From Persicaria tinctoria (Eukaryota; Streptophyta; Magnoliopsida; Caryophyllales; Polygonaceae): a DNA stretch of 64,000 nt. The position numbers and the translations under genes were made by a program. Shown piece after piece: positions 10,736 to 23,275 of this stretch; position 1 is the first letter of the stretch, and the number at the start of each line of letters is the position of its first letter. The notes beneath the pieces are model-generated. The model was not told where the DNA came from. It ran no database searches and was given only the letters and a program-made list of their open reading frames with translations. The DNA is taken from contig JBANSL010000003.1 in assembly GCA_037127255.1 (NCBI GenBank), positions 47,803,814 to 47,867,813 of the forward strand. Direction: 5' to 3'.

Positions 10736-13700
10736 ACCGTAGTTGCCACCTCCTTCTTCCCGTGGTCCTATCTTCTTATCTTTCTACCTTTCTGGATTTC
10801 TTCACCCTTGACAACTACACCGCAATCTCTGTGCTTGTGTCCCACCGCCTTTCTTTTCGTCATCCTCTCGCTCTCTTTCAGGTTCGTTTCCATTCCCACT
10901 GCCGCCTCTATGTCATCCTTCTTTTGCCGCTCCTCGCCCATTCCCCCTTCCATCTGATTCAATCGATTCTAACCTCCCTTTGTTTTCCTATTCCTTCGGT
11001 CCCATCTACCTGTGGCATCTGCTCTTCATTTTAGGTTATCCGCTTGGTGGTCTCCCTTTGCACTCTGGTAAGTTTGTTCCCTCTCTCTATAACTTCCCCT
11101 TCCTTCAATTAGGGCAACTGTTGCCCAACTCAACTTCTCCCCCTCTTTCCCTCTTTCTAAAAATTCTTAATTTGCAATATAATTTTGATTTCGTGATGTT
11201 GCTGGTCGATTTGTTATGTTTTCAATTGACGTTTTTCAGTCTTTGTAATTGGTTTCCTTTCTAATTTGTTAGGGTTATCAGTTGTCATTCGGAAGTCCTG
11301 TGTAAAAAAGAAGAAACAGGCCCTCTTGAACTTCAAGGTTAGCTTTGTCCACCAACTGTTCCATTAGAGGATTCTGTCGGTTTTTATCTCAAATTAACAA
11401 TACTCAGGTAGCTTTGTTGGACTCCTATTCACTTGTTGTTGTCTTTTTTGTTTCTTATAATGCAATTTCCAGCAATTTGTTTCTCAAATTTCAATTTTAG
11501 GGAATAAGTTACAAAAACCATTTTAATAGCCTATCTTCAAGATTCATTTGGATAACAAGCTGAAAAGGTAGAGTACTATGTCAATCATAGAGTACTATGT
11601 TACCTGACAGGTTGTATAACATCTAGAGCATAGATCATATCCTTAAGTTTTCATGCTTTTGGAAATTTGATGGAAATTCTTAACCATGCTCCTATTCTCT
11701 GTCTCTCTTGGTATGCTCTTATTGTTCTGAATTACCTTCCTGTATATCGTAGGTAATTTGTGATTCTAATAGTAATTCCTTCTAATTCTTATTTTTTCTT
11801 CTTGCTGTTTTTTTTTTTGCCTTAACAATCTCTGTTTCTATTCGATTTAGAGCTGATTTTGAACTATTCGATAAGCTGTCTTGTAGATGTTTTAAATGAG
11901 CGTGCGCCACTTGGTGTTGACTGTTGAGAATCACTCTCCCTAATGAGGTTAGCTTCTTATAGATGCTTGTGATTCTTACCGGAGAACCATACCGTAACTA
12001 GCCGCCCTCATTTACGAAGTCTATTAAATTGTGTGGCATATTAGCATGACCCTGAATTAAGTATAATATTCATTGACTAATTTCATATTCATTTTATTTG
12101 GTTTTTGTTACTGTCCCCCCTTAACTTTTTTGAGTCTGCGTTTCCTTTGAGGCCTTGTTTTGGGTTTGTGCTATGTTGATTTGAAATTTTTTTTCTTGGT
12201 TTTGCAGGTTCCCTATTTTTGTAAATCTTCGCTTCTCGTCTTTAGCTCTGAGCTATTACCGTCGTTGCAGGTTCATCATCTTTGCTCTCTAGGTTTATAT
12301 ATTGACTTTACTTATTTGGTTGTTCTTTTTGTATTCTCAATTTGCTGCAAGTTTTATGGTTTCTACTTGAATCATTCAATATGTATTTTATTCTCTCTTT
12401 CTTTTTCTATGATTTCTCTTTGAATGTCAGTTTGCTTGTGTTCAATTGTATTTTTAGGTTTCAATTTGTGCATTCACATGAATTCGTTGTGTCCTGGGAT
12501 TTACATAGCTTAGCCGCATGTTCCTACTTAGATTTTGAGGTCTTATTTCCCTTGTTAGTTATTTCCCTTATTTGAGCTTGAGGTTTAGGACCCGCAACGA
12601 CTTGGAAAGTGTTCTTGTTTGGAGCTTGTATAAAGGAGGAGGAGACCGCAAACAGTGGAGGGTTAGAAGATCCTCCCTCTACCTAAAACAAGAAGCTGAA
12701 AACTTGACTTGGGTAGACAATTGCTCATGAAGATAAAGAATTGTAAAAAAACCCGGAGAGTTGACAGTTACTCATGAAGATGAAGAATTTGTTATGGTTG
12801 ACAATTACTCTTTCTTCACCGTCTCCGGTTCCTTTGCTTATGGTGGTGCAGTATGTACTCTTCTTGGTGCCATATTGCTTTTTATGCCCTCAATTATCAT
12901 CTTGATTCAATCATTTAACTTCAATGTTACTAATTTTCTATTTGGTTGATTTTGGTTTGTGATGATACCACATGACCTTAAGAACTTGATATGTTTTGCA
13001 TGTCTATAGCAATCACAATTCTTTACTATGCCAATGTGCAATGATCTATCATTGATTGATTCAGTCAGCAATAAACGTGATATTATTGCTTTCATTATAA
13101 GATGTAGAAACTAGAAAGCTAGGTTGCAGCCAGATTCTATTTTGCATTGGCTGGTGAGTTTATGGATGCTGATATGCAACTGTCTTTTAGTATGTCTTTG
13201 ATGCTTGTATTGTTCTAGGATATAGTTTGATAATAATAATATGACCAATCCTTTGCTTACGGGTGGATTTCTGGACGTGTATTGCTTCTACTCTTGCATC
13301 CTTTCGCTTCATCACCTATAGCATTTCATTCGTCTTCCTCTCCTTATGCCACCTCTCTTTTTCTTTCTTTTGTTTTTTATTCGCCTCGTCCCTTTTTTCC
13401 GTGAGAGGCACCAGGCGAGTTCGATTTCATGCTCTTGACTTCTTGATGTCTCTGTCAGTTGTCGGTAATCCTTTTGTTTTTTGTTCTTGTCTTTCAATTT
13501 TTCTCCCTTTGTTCTTAACTTTATTGGCTACTCACAAAGTCACATTTATTTCATTCATCAATTTACTTGGTTTCTATAATTACGAGCCTATTTTCGGTCT
13601 GTCGTTGTTTGTTTTTATGGTTTTAATTGGATTGACTCTAATTACCGCCACTTCTTCCCCGTATGATTTCTGGTTTGGATTTGGTTTCAATTTTGAATTT

Positions 13701-14343
13701 GATATTCTTAATTTTAGGCTTGTCTTCGCTATCTGGTTCTAATTTGTTGAATGATATCATTGGGCGTCGTTGTGGCCTAATCATAGGTATGTTTTTCTCT
13801 CTTAAATTCAATTCAATTCCTTTTTTTTTCCTCTTCAATTCAATTCAATATCTCCCTTTTTTCGACGAAAACTAGATTATGATTATTGAGTTCCTCTTTT
13901 CCCAGGTCTTTTTATTCTCTTATGTGATTAAGGCATTCTGTTATGGTGTGGAAGTGGTGTTTATTTACTTTAATATACTTCCTTCTTCCATTTATACAAG
14001 TTGATATCGTTACTGAGTTGAAGACCGATCTTCATAGTTCCGCCTTACGAGATATCACAGGTAATTTGTATTTAATTGTTTTTAATTTATGCGATTCTGA
14101 TTAACGATTGGTTAAATTTGACTTTTGATGTCGAGGCTTGGTGTTTCCTTGCTTTTATGCCTTTAAAGTGTTTGTAGAAATGCTTAAGAAAGATTTTGGG
14201 GTGGAATTTGTGTTTCGATTACTTTGCAACGTTTTAGTGGGTTACAATATACAACTAAGATTTGATGAAAAGATAAGAAAATTAAGCCATATTTTCACAG
14301 CACTGCTAAGCACATTACTACCAAAAGATTAAGGTTGGAGTGG
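10736..14343. other. Unassigned T-rich DNA with intron-like texture
   Basis: No protein family recognised. The plus strand is pyrimidine-rich with many TTTTGCAG, TTTCTAG and GTAAGT-like strings, resembling plant 5'-leader and intron sequence, and open frames are short and hydrophobic from T-richness. It could be leader or intron sequence captured by the Helitron whose 3' end is at 22684, since the CACTA element at 14347 appears to interrupt one continuous host. I cannot show that. Confidence 0.3.
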
Positions 14344-14368
14344 TGTCACTACTAGAAAACAACAATTA

Positions 14369-14391
14369 GACATCTGTTGTCAACAGATGTC
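14369..14391. repeat. Subterminal palindrome of the CACTA element
   Basis: An 11-bp inverted repeat around a single central T, with arms GACATCTGTTG and CAACAGATGTC. CACTA elements are known to carry subterminal transposase-binding repeats. Related strings (CACATCGG, AACATCGGGTG) recur near both ends. Confidence 0.7.
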
Positions 14392-15761
14392 TTTCAAAAA
14401 AATTTCCGATCTCTTTGTGCGTGTAGTAAATGATCCAAACTTTTCACATCGGTTTTAAGCAGATGTTTTTCCTAAGTTAAGGCATTGGTTTTATTTTGAA
14501 TATAGATTTAAATCAACCCCTCAAATTTGTTTTTGATATGTTCACTTGTTGTTAAACCCTTGTTATTTTTCATTTATAATCTTTTAAAGATGTCCATACC
14601 AAGCCAAAATTTGACATTTACATCACTATTTTAAAAAAAAATCAATGTATTAAAATAAAAAAGACATCTTTTTTTATTATATTGATTGTGTGTATATTAA
14701 TTTCATATATGTAAATTTTGATTTTATTTGGCTTTAAAATAATATACGACATGAAATATATACATAACCGATGTATTAATATGATATAGACATCGTTATT
14801 AGATTATTCGTTAGGTGTATATTAATTATATGTTTATAATATGTGATATTACATTGTTTTAAAAAAAATGCACTATATAAATTGTGTGTATAAACGATGT
14901 TATTATTATTATTAACATCAATTTATTTATGGAAAACGAATGTTTTTGTATTATTAAACATCACTTTATATTTTGATAATGATGTTATTGTTATCAATAT
15001 ATATCAACTTATATCATCATCTCAATGTAAAAGACAATTCTTCTAATGGAAACGAAAAGATCGATATTTTACTTAACTTATAAAACATACAATATATGTA
15101 CATTAAAATAGAACCGACATCAATAAAATATGCTAGAAAACGACACTATGCTTCGATGTTTAAATACGTATTACATATATCTTAGTTGCTCCCAAAAAAA
15201 CACAAAAAAAAATGATACCATCACCAACTGTCCACCCATTGCTCTTTGTAACATCAAAACCCCAAAGGTGCGATTCGAAGACTCGAGACCCGCACGAACA
15301 ACTTCAGTAGTCACCTAACGAGATACAACATTCTTTTTAATGTACATATCAAGCTTCTCAATATCCAAGCAAAACTTGCAGAGAATATAAAAACAATTTT
15401 ATAACTTTCAATCAAGGAAACAACATCAAGAGGTTCCGGTAACTTGAATATTTAGATCTAAATAGACACATATCACGAGACTGTCGATGGAGATCAGCTC
15501 ACTACACTACTTGTAGCAACATAGCACTAGTAAACAACATACGGTGTTTCCAAGTTTAATTCATCAATCAAGGACAAATTTTGACAAATCTGAAGGTAAA
15601 CTGACAAGCATGAACAAACAATTCCAATCAATAACTCGATCCAAGGTTTCAGTAGATCACACATTTATATTTCAACCATTTCAACAAGTAAAGGCAATTT
15701 ACCACTTCATAAGAGAGGCAACAAGATCTCAATTTCAGATTTAAGTAAAACATACACATAC

Positions 15762-15957
15762 CTGCTTGAAATAGAGTGGAACTAAGGTCCCGGGACAATT
15801 CAGAGTCGTCGGGATAATTAGAGAATCGCAGTCCATTGGGAGGAGTAGCAACAATGGAGTGTTGGATGAAGACAAGGCGGACTCCGAGATGAGCGGCAGT
15901 GGGCACTGCATCTTCTTGGGGTGAATGAGCTGCAAAGCTAATGGCCTTAACGCCTAT
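15762..15957 (-). pseudogene. Unidentified exon-like fragment inside the CACTA element
   Basis: On the minus strand an open stretch ends at a good splice donor (CAG then GTATGTG). One frame reads AAHLGVRLVFIQHSIVATPP and onward to SRDLSSTLFQ, a composition like real protein. Another frame is also open, so the reading frame is uncertain. I do not recognise the family. Confidence 0.35.
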
Positions 15958-16976
15958 TTTATCCGCTTTAAGAATGGCGAGCCTTATTTTGTTAATTCCC
16001 TAGGTATTGACAAGAAGTACTATAGAAAAAAAAAGCTAAAATTCAGGGGCACTCTTCATTGCACTAATTATGGTAAATTCATGTTTTAAATGACAATTTA
16101 TGAGTCTTTTTATGATAGTAACAATAACAAGTTTTAAAAAAACATCTTGAAGGTTTGATGTTCTGAAAATTCAGCTTACATAACCAAAAAAAAATTCAGA
16201 TTACAGAGCCAAAAAAAAATCAGATTACTTTGGTTTCTTTTGTAGGAAATCTTCACTATATGGATCAAGCCTTATGACTCTAATTACAATGTTTTTAAAT
16301 GGCAATTTATGATTCTATTCAGCTTATTGTCATGCTCTTTCATGGATTGCACTACTTCTGGTAAATTTACTAAATTCATACTTTAAATGGAAATTTACGA
16401 GCCTTTTGTGTGGTAGTAACTATCCAAATAAATACAGACAAAGAAGCAAATGCAAGTAGCTGAGTGAACTTGAACAAGAAGGTATGGAAGTATTGGATAG
16501 CCATCACGAAGAAAGAGTATTTGGATTATTATATGCAAGAGATAACATGTGATAAAATTCATGAATTAGAAAGTGTTAATGTGGAAAAGTCAGGAAGGCT
16601 TGACCCTTGTTTCAAATATATGATTAAAAAATAAAGAAATAAATACATGCACACATTATAATGAGTTCTAATAGTATAAAACTTGTGCTAGTTGTACTGG
16701 TTTGGCCGGTTACCGTCTTTATGTCGGTACTCTCGATCTACTAGGCATGTCTAGTTTATCGAATCACATTTAGTTTTAAAAAAAAATAGCATAAAACTAT
16801 TTCCATGAAATAATATTAGAGGACCAGACAAAAACAGTACTGCAGGACCGGACAATAATAATATACCATCGAACAGAACTGACTAATATCAAGGACATAA
16901 AGACATTATACGAATTTAGATAGAGCATCCAATGTGCTCATGTGTCAAAGGTGACCGAACTGATATGTGCTTTTAC

Positions 16977-17067
16977 CTGATGAAGAGGACAGAATCTCCT
17001 GCTCAAAGTCGCTTTGAGCTGACAAATATGCTTCAACCGGTTGTAAGGAGGTGTCTTTTCGGCTGCC
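16977..17067 (-). pseudogene. Unidentified 91-bp exon-like fragment
   Basis: On the minus strand it is preceded by an acceptor-like TATATAG and followed by a donor-like GTAAAAG. One frame reads GSRKDTSLQPVEAYLSAQSD and onward, polar and protein-like. The family is not recognised. Confidence 0.35.
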
Positions 17068-17437
17068 CTATATAGAGAGAAGAAAGAAAATTGAGCAAGA
17101 CCATAGCACTAAAGGATCAAATATCAAGGTTTAGATGATACAGAAGTGAGATCATGTATTGATGTTTCTGTTACAATTTGTATGCATATTTTGAAAATCC
17201 ACAACATAAAGTTCCTCAACATAAGCAGATAGAAAAAACCATACAAATAAAGACATCTAAGTTCATGGAATATATAAAGTAAATTAAACATACATAGAGG
17301 TTAAAACGACATGAGGTTATACTTTATCTCTCTTCATCAGCCAAAAATAACACTAGTTAGACAAGAAAGTAATTGAGTAGGTACATCAAAAACCACTTGA
17401 GTAGTAAATAAATGAAATTATGGAACATTTTACCTTA

Positions 17438-17467
17438 CTAGTGATATTCCGTGTGCGAAACACGGAA
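17438..17467 (-). mobile_element. Helitron 3' terminus, minus strand
   Basis: On the minus strand an 8-bp stem hairpin (ATTCCGTG, loop, CACGGAAT) is followed by ATCA and CTAG, with host T next. A GC-rich hairpin plus CTRR immediately before T defines Helitron 3' ends. The body would extend to higher coordinates, but I could not identify its 5' TC terminus. Confidence 0.6.
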
Positions 17468-18884
17468 TGCCTATTTGCAATTTTATCAACCCCATATAAC
17501 TCAGACTGGACAATTGCTAACCATATTTTATTCAAATTGGACAATTGCTAACCATATTTTATTTCAATTTTGAAGAATTAAAATAACATCTATGATAAGA
17601 ACCAAACCTTTCACTATACTTCATGAGGATTAAAACAACATCAGATGACAATTCAACCACATTTTTATTTCAATTAAGGAGAAAGAAAATTTCAAATGAC
17701 GACTAAAATCTAAATAAATGGTCAATTAAAGTCAAATCTAAATCAACCAAGAACATCAAACTGATATTCTAAAATTGACCAGTAGGAGCCCACTTTGCAT
17801 CTTCACTCTGATATATTGCAACTGCATCAACAGAACAGTAGGAGCAAAACTTAAACGATAGCATGACAATCTACTGAACTATCAAATGCTGATGCTTGTA
17901 TAATAATCGAGAAAATCAAACACATTACTCTCTTCCAACTCCATTCTTATTTTTTTTCTTATAAATAATTGAATCTAACCAAAGTTCCGGTTATAATACA
18001 AAAACACACCGTTGGGCATTGATGTTTTGGGTTTTCAACCACCATACTGAAATGCTAACAGCAAACCAAATCAGCGCCACAGATGCAGATATTGCATAAT
18101 CAAGGATTTTGATTTTTTTTAAAACAAAAAACACTAGAGGGGAATGTTAAAATACTTTAAAACCACCAGAGGGAACTCTTAAGTATATAAATTTCTATTA
18201 GTAAAACACTTTTAAACCACTTACTTCCTCATTTTATAACTTAGGCATTCCAACCAGCTTTAAATACATATTTCTGTTGTAAAACAAATAAATAATAGTC
18301 TTTTTTCAGATGGAAAATTGTTACTTAAAAATCTTCCAGTAAAGACTGGCAAATTGCCAAATTCAGAGTGATTACCCTTAGTTCAAGAAATCTAAACAAA
18401 ATTAGCACTTCCTAAAGCTATTTCCTATAATTCTGTTCAACGTGACTGCAACTAGGATTTTTCTTTCACTTGTAAAGTCTAAAGGAATTGCCAATTCTAC
18501 TCTTGTGAAAGCATAATTGTTGACACACAAACTATAACTTTTTGCATAATCAAATTAAATTCTTTAATAAGCAGACAACAAATAAAAAAAAATCTAACAC
18601 CCCATATGCATACACACAATTCAGGATTTAGAAAAGATTATGTAAAATACTATCAAAGTAGCTCAAGCAAGAACTCATAAACCATTTGATTCAGATAAGC
18701 ATCTAAATATTTTAAAATCTGGGTGATTTTTGAAATCATTCCTATTATTCATTGTTGCAAAAAATTGTCATAAGAGATGAAAAAATTGACTTACGAAATA
18801 ATTAAGTTTAATTAGATGCATCATCAACAAACATTTGAATGACATAGCTGGGTGATTTTAACTTTGGTAGCCCTCATACCATCG

Positions 18885-18899
18885 CCCCCCCCCCCCCCC
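18885..18899. repeat. Homopolymer run of 15 C
   Basis: Fifteen consecutive C on the plus strand. The length is prone to sequencing and assembly error. Confidence 0.95.
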
Positions 18900-19419
18900 A
18901 TAAGAGCAGATAACCGGCCTACATTAATTAGTACTAAAAAAGACAGCAAGGAGATAAAAAAAAATTTGATAGGATAATATAAAACTAAATCTTGCTAATC
19001 CTTGAGTAAAATTTCCATAAGAAAAAGGGCATTATTATCTCAAATTCTTTTATGCACGAAAGTACCTTGTGGTATTTCTTTGAAACTTTTGCAACATACC
19101 TTGCCAGATAGAAGGAAGATTTTTTTTTTCTTGCTCGTATCTGGTTTGACAGGTTTATTATAATAGAACACACATTCTAGGATAATTTGGGTACTCATTT
19201 AGGTGATACAAAATTTTACTAATGGGTATAAAAAAACAAATAAACATTTGAAAAAGGCCAGTTTTACTCTACCCCATAGAAATTGGAAAGCTTATTTGAC
19301 TTTGCTCTTATGAACACACAAAGGTAAGATGAAAGGAACCTCGTTGATTTCTAAATTCTCGTATCTGGCAGAAAATCATTTTTTAAGTGATGAAAGAAAG
19401 CATAAAAGAAAACATTTAC

Positions 19420-19527
19420 CACTTCAAGAACACTAGCACCCTCTTTAAGGTCATTAGACACAGCTGGATTTCAAGCAAAAGGAGCAGCAGCAGGATCTAC
19501 AATTTGTCTCTCTTTTGTGATGAGACC
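19420..19527 (-). pseudogene. Unidentified 108-bp exon-like fragment with internal stop
   Basis: On the minus strand an acceptor (TTGTAATGCAG) and a donor (GTAAATG) bound exactly 36 codons reading GLITKERQIVDPAAAPFA, one stop, then NPAVSNDLKEGASVLEV. The stop TGA could derive from TGG by one change. It looks like a decayed coding exon of an unrecognised gene, perhaps from the same donor as the exon at 16977-17067. Confidence 0.45.
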
Positions 19528-21902
19528 CTGCATTACAAATTCAATTGAAGATTCACATTTATTATGACAATACTAAAAAAACAGGATGAAGAGAAAGTAT
19601 AAGCAAGCAAGCATGTACAAAGGATTATAAGCATTCACGGAGATCAATAAACCTTATTTGAAAGAAACAAATCCACATTTGTGAAAGTCGTGGTGTCTTT
19701 CTCAATGCATAGTTTAGATAATTAAACAACTCTCGTGCCTCCACCAACCTCAGGTTAACAACCATTTGTATCCATATGAAGAAACAAAAGGAATGAATTA
19801 GAGCAAAGGAGCTTTAGAAAGGAATTTTGAGTTCACATTAAGAGAATAAAGACAAAAATCTAACCTGTTTTACCCAAACAATCCCCATTCTGATAACTGA
19901 TTTTGCAACTATCATATGGCAGATGCGAATTTCAATAATATTCACATTTACCAACAAAAAAAGGTCTGAAATCATCAAATACCAATTCAAAATCGAAAGG
20001 TATGAAATTTTGAACCAATTTACACTCGAAATGCAAGAACAAGTCCATATTTCAAAATGACTATGTCTAGGTTGAAACCACAAATTGAAACAAGTCCAAA
20101 TTGAAACCCTAAATTGAAACTATTCATAATAATCTAAACTACGCATCCTAGTTTTTTGTGATGAGACCCTAAATTGAAACCCTAATCTCAATAAACGAAC
20201 TAGGAAAACTAAGAATTATAAAACTCCCAAATTCGAACAAATCAAACAAGTAAACAAGAGAAGGCCGAAGAGTAGCGTCCTACCATAGAGATAGAAAGGG
20301 TGACAATGTCGAACTCAAGAGTGGTGAAGCGCTGGGTGGTGGTCCTGTTGGCATTCGTTGATGCGTCCGGCGTGAGGGAAGTTGCGCCACAGAGAGAGAG
20401 AGATTGAGTGAGAGTTTACAAAAGGAAACAGAGGAAGATAGAGAGAGGGAGAGGGGAGAGGGAGAGAGGGAGAGAGAAAGAGGGGCGAGAGAGATCTCAG
20501 ATCTGTGGAGAAAGTGGTGAGTTTTGGGTTTGGGAAGAACGACGAGAGACTCACCATATCTCAGATCTGCGGAGAGAGGACGAGAAGTCGACGATGAAAG
20601 TCGGGAGAAAGAGGAGAGGCGCTGGTAGTGGTGGCGGCAGCGCTGGTGGCGAGAGAGATCTCAGATAGAGTGAGAGACTGAGAGCACATAAAGAATGTGT
20701 ATAGAGAAGGTAGTGAGACAAATGAATCCCGATTCAGACAGAGTAGAGGATGAAGAAGTAATAAATCCAAAATTATTTTTTTAAGTATAGGCGGGCCAGT
20801 GAAATTTTTTTCCCATGTATAGGCGGGTGTTCAAATACTTGTAAATTTTTATCCGGCACACTTTTCAATTTTTTTTTAAATTAATAATTTTATATCTGTC
20901 AAAAAATTTAACTGTTGTGTTAATTATTTTTAACATCACAAATTTATTATTTGATGTAATAGAATAATTTAACATCGGGTGTTTTTTTGACAGACTTAAA
21001 ATGCATGATGTCTAATTGTATAATTCTAGTAGTGTGTGAAATTAGATCTAAGAATCTATTTTGCATAAATGAAAGGGCTGTTTTTTTTCTTTCTTTTTTT
21101 GCACCACTATGGGGTTGAGAATGAATTTTGGCCAGCCATCTCTCCTTTCTCCTGGTTAGTTAAGTTGAGTTTAATTTAAATGCCATAGGACACTGCGCAG
21201 AGTTTTGGTGGGAAAGGAGAGGAAGATGAAAAAAAAAAGGGATTGTGTTTGAGAAAAAAAAACAAACGTTGAACATCTCATTGGAGTGGAAAAAGTTTTA
21301 ACAACATCTCATTGGAGTGGAAAAGGTATTAGCAGCTTACTTCTTTTTCTTGACATGAGTTTTGCATAATATTTGCACAAAATTTATTCTCTTCATTTAC
21401 GAATCCTAGATTGATACATATACATTTTCTGTATGGATGGATACATGATCCTGGATCTATCAATTCTTATCTTTCAATTTGTTTTTTTTTTGTGGCCGGT
21501 CTTTTTGGTTGGATACTTAGCTCGAGTCTTTGTCTATGTTCTTATTTTCATCCCTATTAATTAACTAAGTCTAATTATTGTTTAGTATACTTTGGTTTAT
21601 TCCTTTGTTGACTATTACATTACAAAATGCCTTTGATGCCTTATTTATGCCAAACAAATACATACTTGTGTCTTATTGGCCTAACGTATCCTCTTGTTAT
21701 TTATTCCATTAATTAAATTTCATATACATGAAAATGTATTTCGCCTCACCTTTTTCGTGCCTTATGTTTTTCTTTTAGTAAATTTGATCTATCCATTATG
21801 TCTTCTTGTTGATCTGTTTTTTTCCTTCTCTCCCTCAGATCTTAAGATTATTCGGTGAATCTGCCTTAAATGTTTTTTTGTGTTAAACAAACACTTACCT
21901 GA

Positions 21903-22192
21903 GGCAAAGATCAGTTAAATTACGTCATATAGTCTCCCTATTGGACCAAATTGAGGGAATATCTATGGTATGAGGTATTGCATTCACATGTCATTTCACT
22001 TATACATGTCATCATAATAATACTATTTTCTTCCTTTTAACTGTTTTCTTTATATGTGGTGATATCATGATTTTGTTAATCCATTCGCCTCAGATTCCAT
22101 CATGCATTGAAAATCTTATAGCTGAAAAGAAGCTTTATGCTTCAATTCAACTTTATCGGTCAGCATTGTTGGTTAAGAGAGAGGGTCTTCAG
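21903..22192 (+). pseudogene. SEC8: Two exons of an exocyst SEC8-like gene, captured fragment
   Basis: Exon 1 (about 21903-21967) encodes VKLRHIVSLLDQIEGISM and ends at a GT donor. Exon 2 (22094-22192) starts after a CAG acceptor and encodes IPSCIENLIAEKKLYASIQ and onward to LLVKREGLQ. They join in phase 0. The series matches my memory of plant SEC8 (ISLLxQIEGI...PxRIEKLIAEKQ.Y.A.Q...LEREGLQ), a subunit of the exocyst complex that tethers secretory vesicles at the plasma membrane. Only ~55 residues of a protein of about a thousand are present. The sequence after 22192 no longer resembles SEC8. The Helitron 3' end downstream makes capture the simplest origin. The family assignment is from memory and should be searched. 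Confidence 0.6.
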
Positions 22193-22657
22193 TCACCAAG
22201 TTCTGTGAAACTTTGCTTGGGTTTTGTAAACTGTGTGGATGAGAAGATGTTAGCAGGATTCGCCCACCCGGTAACTCATCTACAGACTCCATCAAGCGAG
22301 CTGGATTGCAAATTTTAGAGCTACAACCGAGAGGTATTTTGATGGTTGATTCCAATTCACATCTTGGAGACTTGGAGTACGCTTCTTAGTAGAAGTTTCC
22401 AATATCAAACTTGCATTGGCTTCTCTGGTTTCACCTTGCACGTGGGCGCATGTTTGTTATGAGCAAAGTGAGACTACAGAGCAAGAAGCAACTTCATTTT
22501 GTTATATTCTCTAAAAGCTTTGCACATACGTTCAAGCAGACCAAATGAATTCTTTTATTTCTTGGTACATGTTACATATAAAATTTATCGTATGATTTAT
22601 AAGAAGTTAAGCAAAGCATTTATTCTATCAAAAACCAAAGCAGATACAACAAAACGA
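22193..22657 (+). other. Unassigned Helitron interior
   Basis: After the SEC8-like exon there is an open stretch to about 22317, and in another frame an open stretch to about 22388 (ending GILMVDSNSHLGDLEYAS). I do not recognise either; they may be further captured exons. Confidence 0.3.
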
Positions 22658-22684
22658 CGTGCAACGCACGACCACTATTCCTAG
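22658..22684 (+). mobile_element. Helitron 3' terminus, plus strand
   Basis: The hairpin CGTGCAACGCACG (22658-22670) is followed 10 bases later by CTAG (22681-22684) and host T. The element extends leftwards and should include the SEC8-like fragment. The 5' TC end was not found and may lie left of the CACTA element. Confidence 0.65.
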
Positions 22685-22686
22685 TA

Positions 22687-22697
22687 TATATATATAC

Positions 22698-22731
<34 letters not shown>

Positions 22732-22876
22732 ATATACATACATATATACATATATACATATATATACATATATACATATATATACATATATACATATATA
22801 GACATATATACATATATACACATATATATACATATACATATATACATATACATATATACATATATACATATACATT
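22687..22876. repeat. TATATACATA microsatellite
   Basis: About 190 bp of TATATACATA and ACATATATA units starting right at the Helitron end. Helitron insertions between A and T next to such repeats are common. Open frames here are artefacts. Confidence 0.95.
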
Positions 22877-22886
22877 AATATAAATT

Positions 22887-23275
22887 ATTAATTATTCGCT
22901 AAGTTATTAGTAAGTATTCGCTAGGTTGAAAATATATATAAATGTAATTCTTGATTTACCGCATCTAATTATCCACATACATATGAATAATTCCTTATTA
23001 TCGTCTGTAAAGAGGGGTAATTATTCGCTAACTTATAGTTATTATTCATGTGTAAAGAGGAGTTTTCGTTTCGATAATAGCAAAAGAGTTGGTCAATTTT
23101 GCAACTACTCGCTAGGTTAATAGTAATTATTCGCTAAGTTGATCGTTATTATTCGTCTGTATAGAGGAGTTATCATTTAGATAACAACAAAAGGGTTGGT
23201 AAATTTTACAACTATTCGCTAGGCGGATAGTAATTATTCGCTAAGTTGATAGTAATTATTCGCTAGGCTGAAAGA
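22887..23275. repeat. Degenerate repeats of ATTATTCGCTAAGTT
   Basis: About eight copies of (A/T)TTCGCTA(A/G)GTT occur, embedded in two diverged larger units that share GTAAAGAGGAGTT and AATTCTTGATTT blocks. No coding content. Confidence 0.75.

Larger units (their letters stand above)
14347..21034. mobile_element. CACTA (En/Spm) transposon, non-autonomous, 6.7 kb
   Basis: The left terminus is CACTACTAGAAAACAACAAT at 14347. The right terminus at 21007-21034 is its inverted counterpart, a 28-bp terminal inverted repeat with a few mismatches. Both sides carry the 3-bp direct repeat TGT (14344-14346 and 21035-21037), the target duplication typical of CACTA elements. No transposase (TNPA/TNPD) frame is recognisable in 6.7 kb, so it would need an autonomous relative. 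The interior holds a Helitron 3' end on the minus strand and several minus-strand exon-like stretches, which may be captured host sequence. No element orientation can be assigned without the transposase. Confidence 0.88.

Noticed and set aside
10321..10749. Long Tyr/Ile/Cys-rich frames on both strands
   Set aside because: Pure TA/CATA microsatellite; the same applies to 22620-22883.
10736..14343. A host gene with several introns
   Set aside because: Splice-like strings are frequent in T-rich DNA; no consecutive exons with a recognisable protein could be assembled.
20315..20770. Leu/Pro/Ser-rich frames near the right end of the CACTA element
   Set aside because: GA/CT-rich low-complexity sequence open on both strands; no family recognised.
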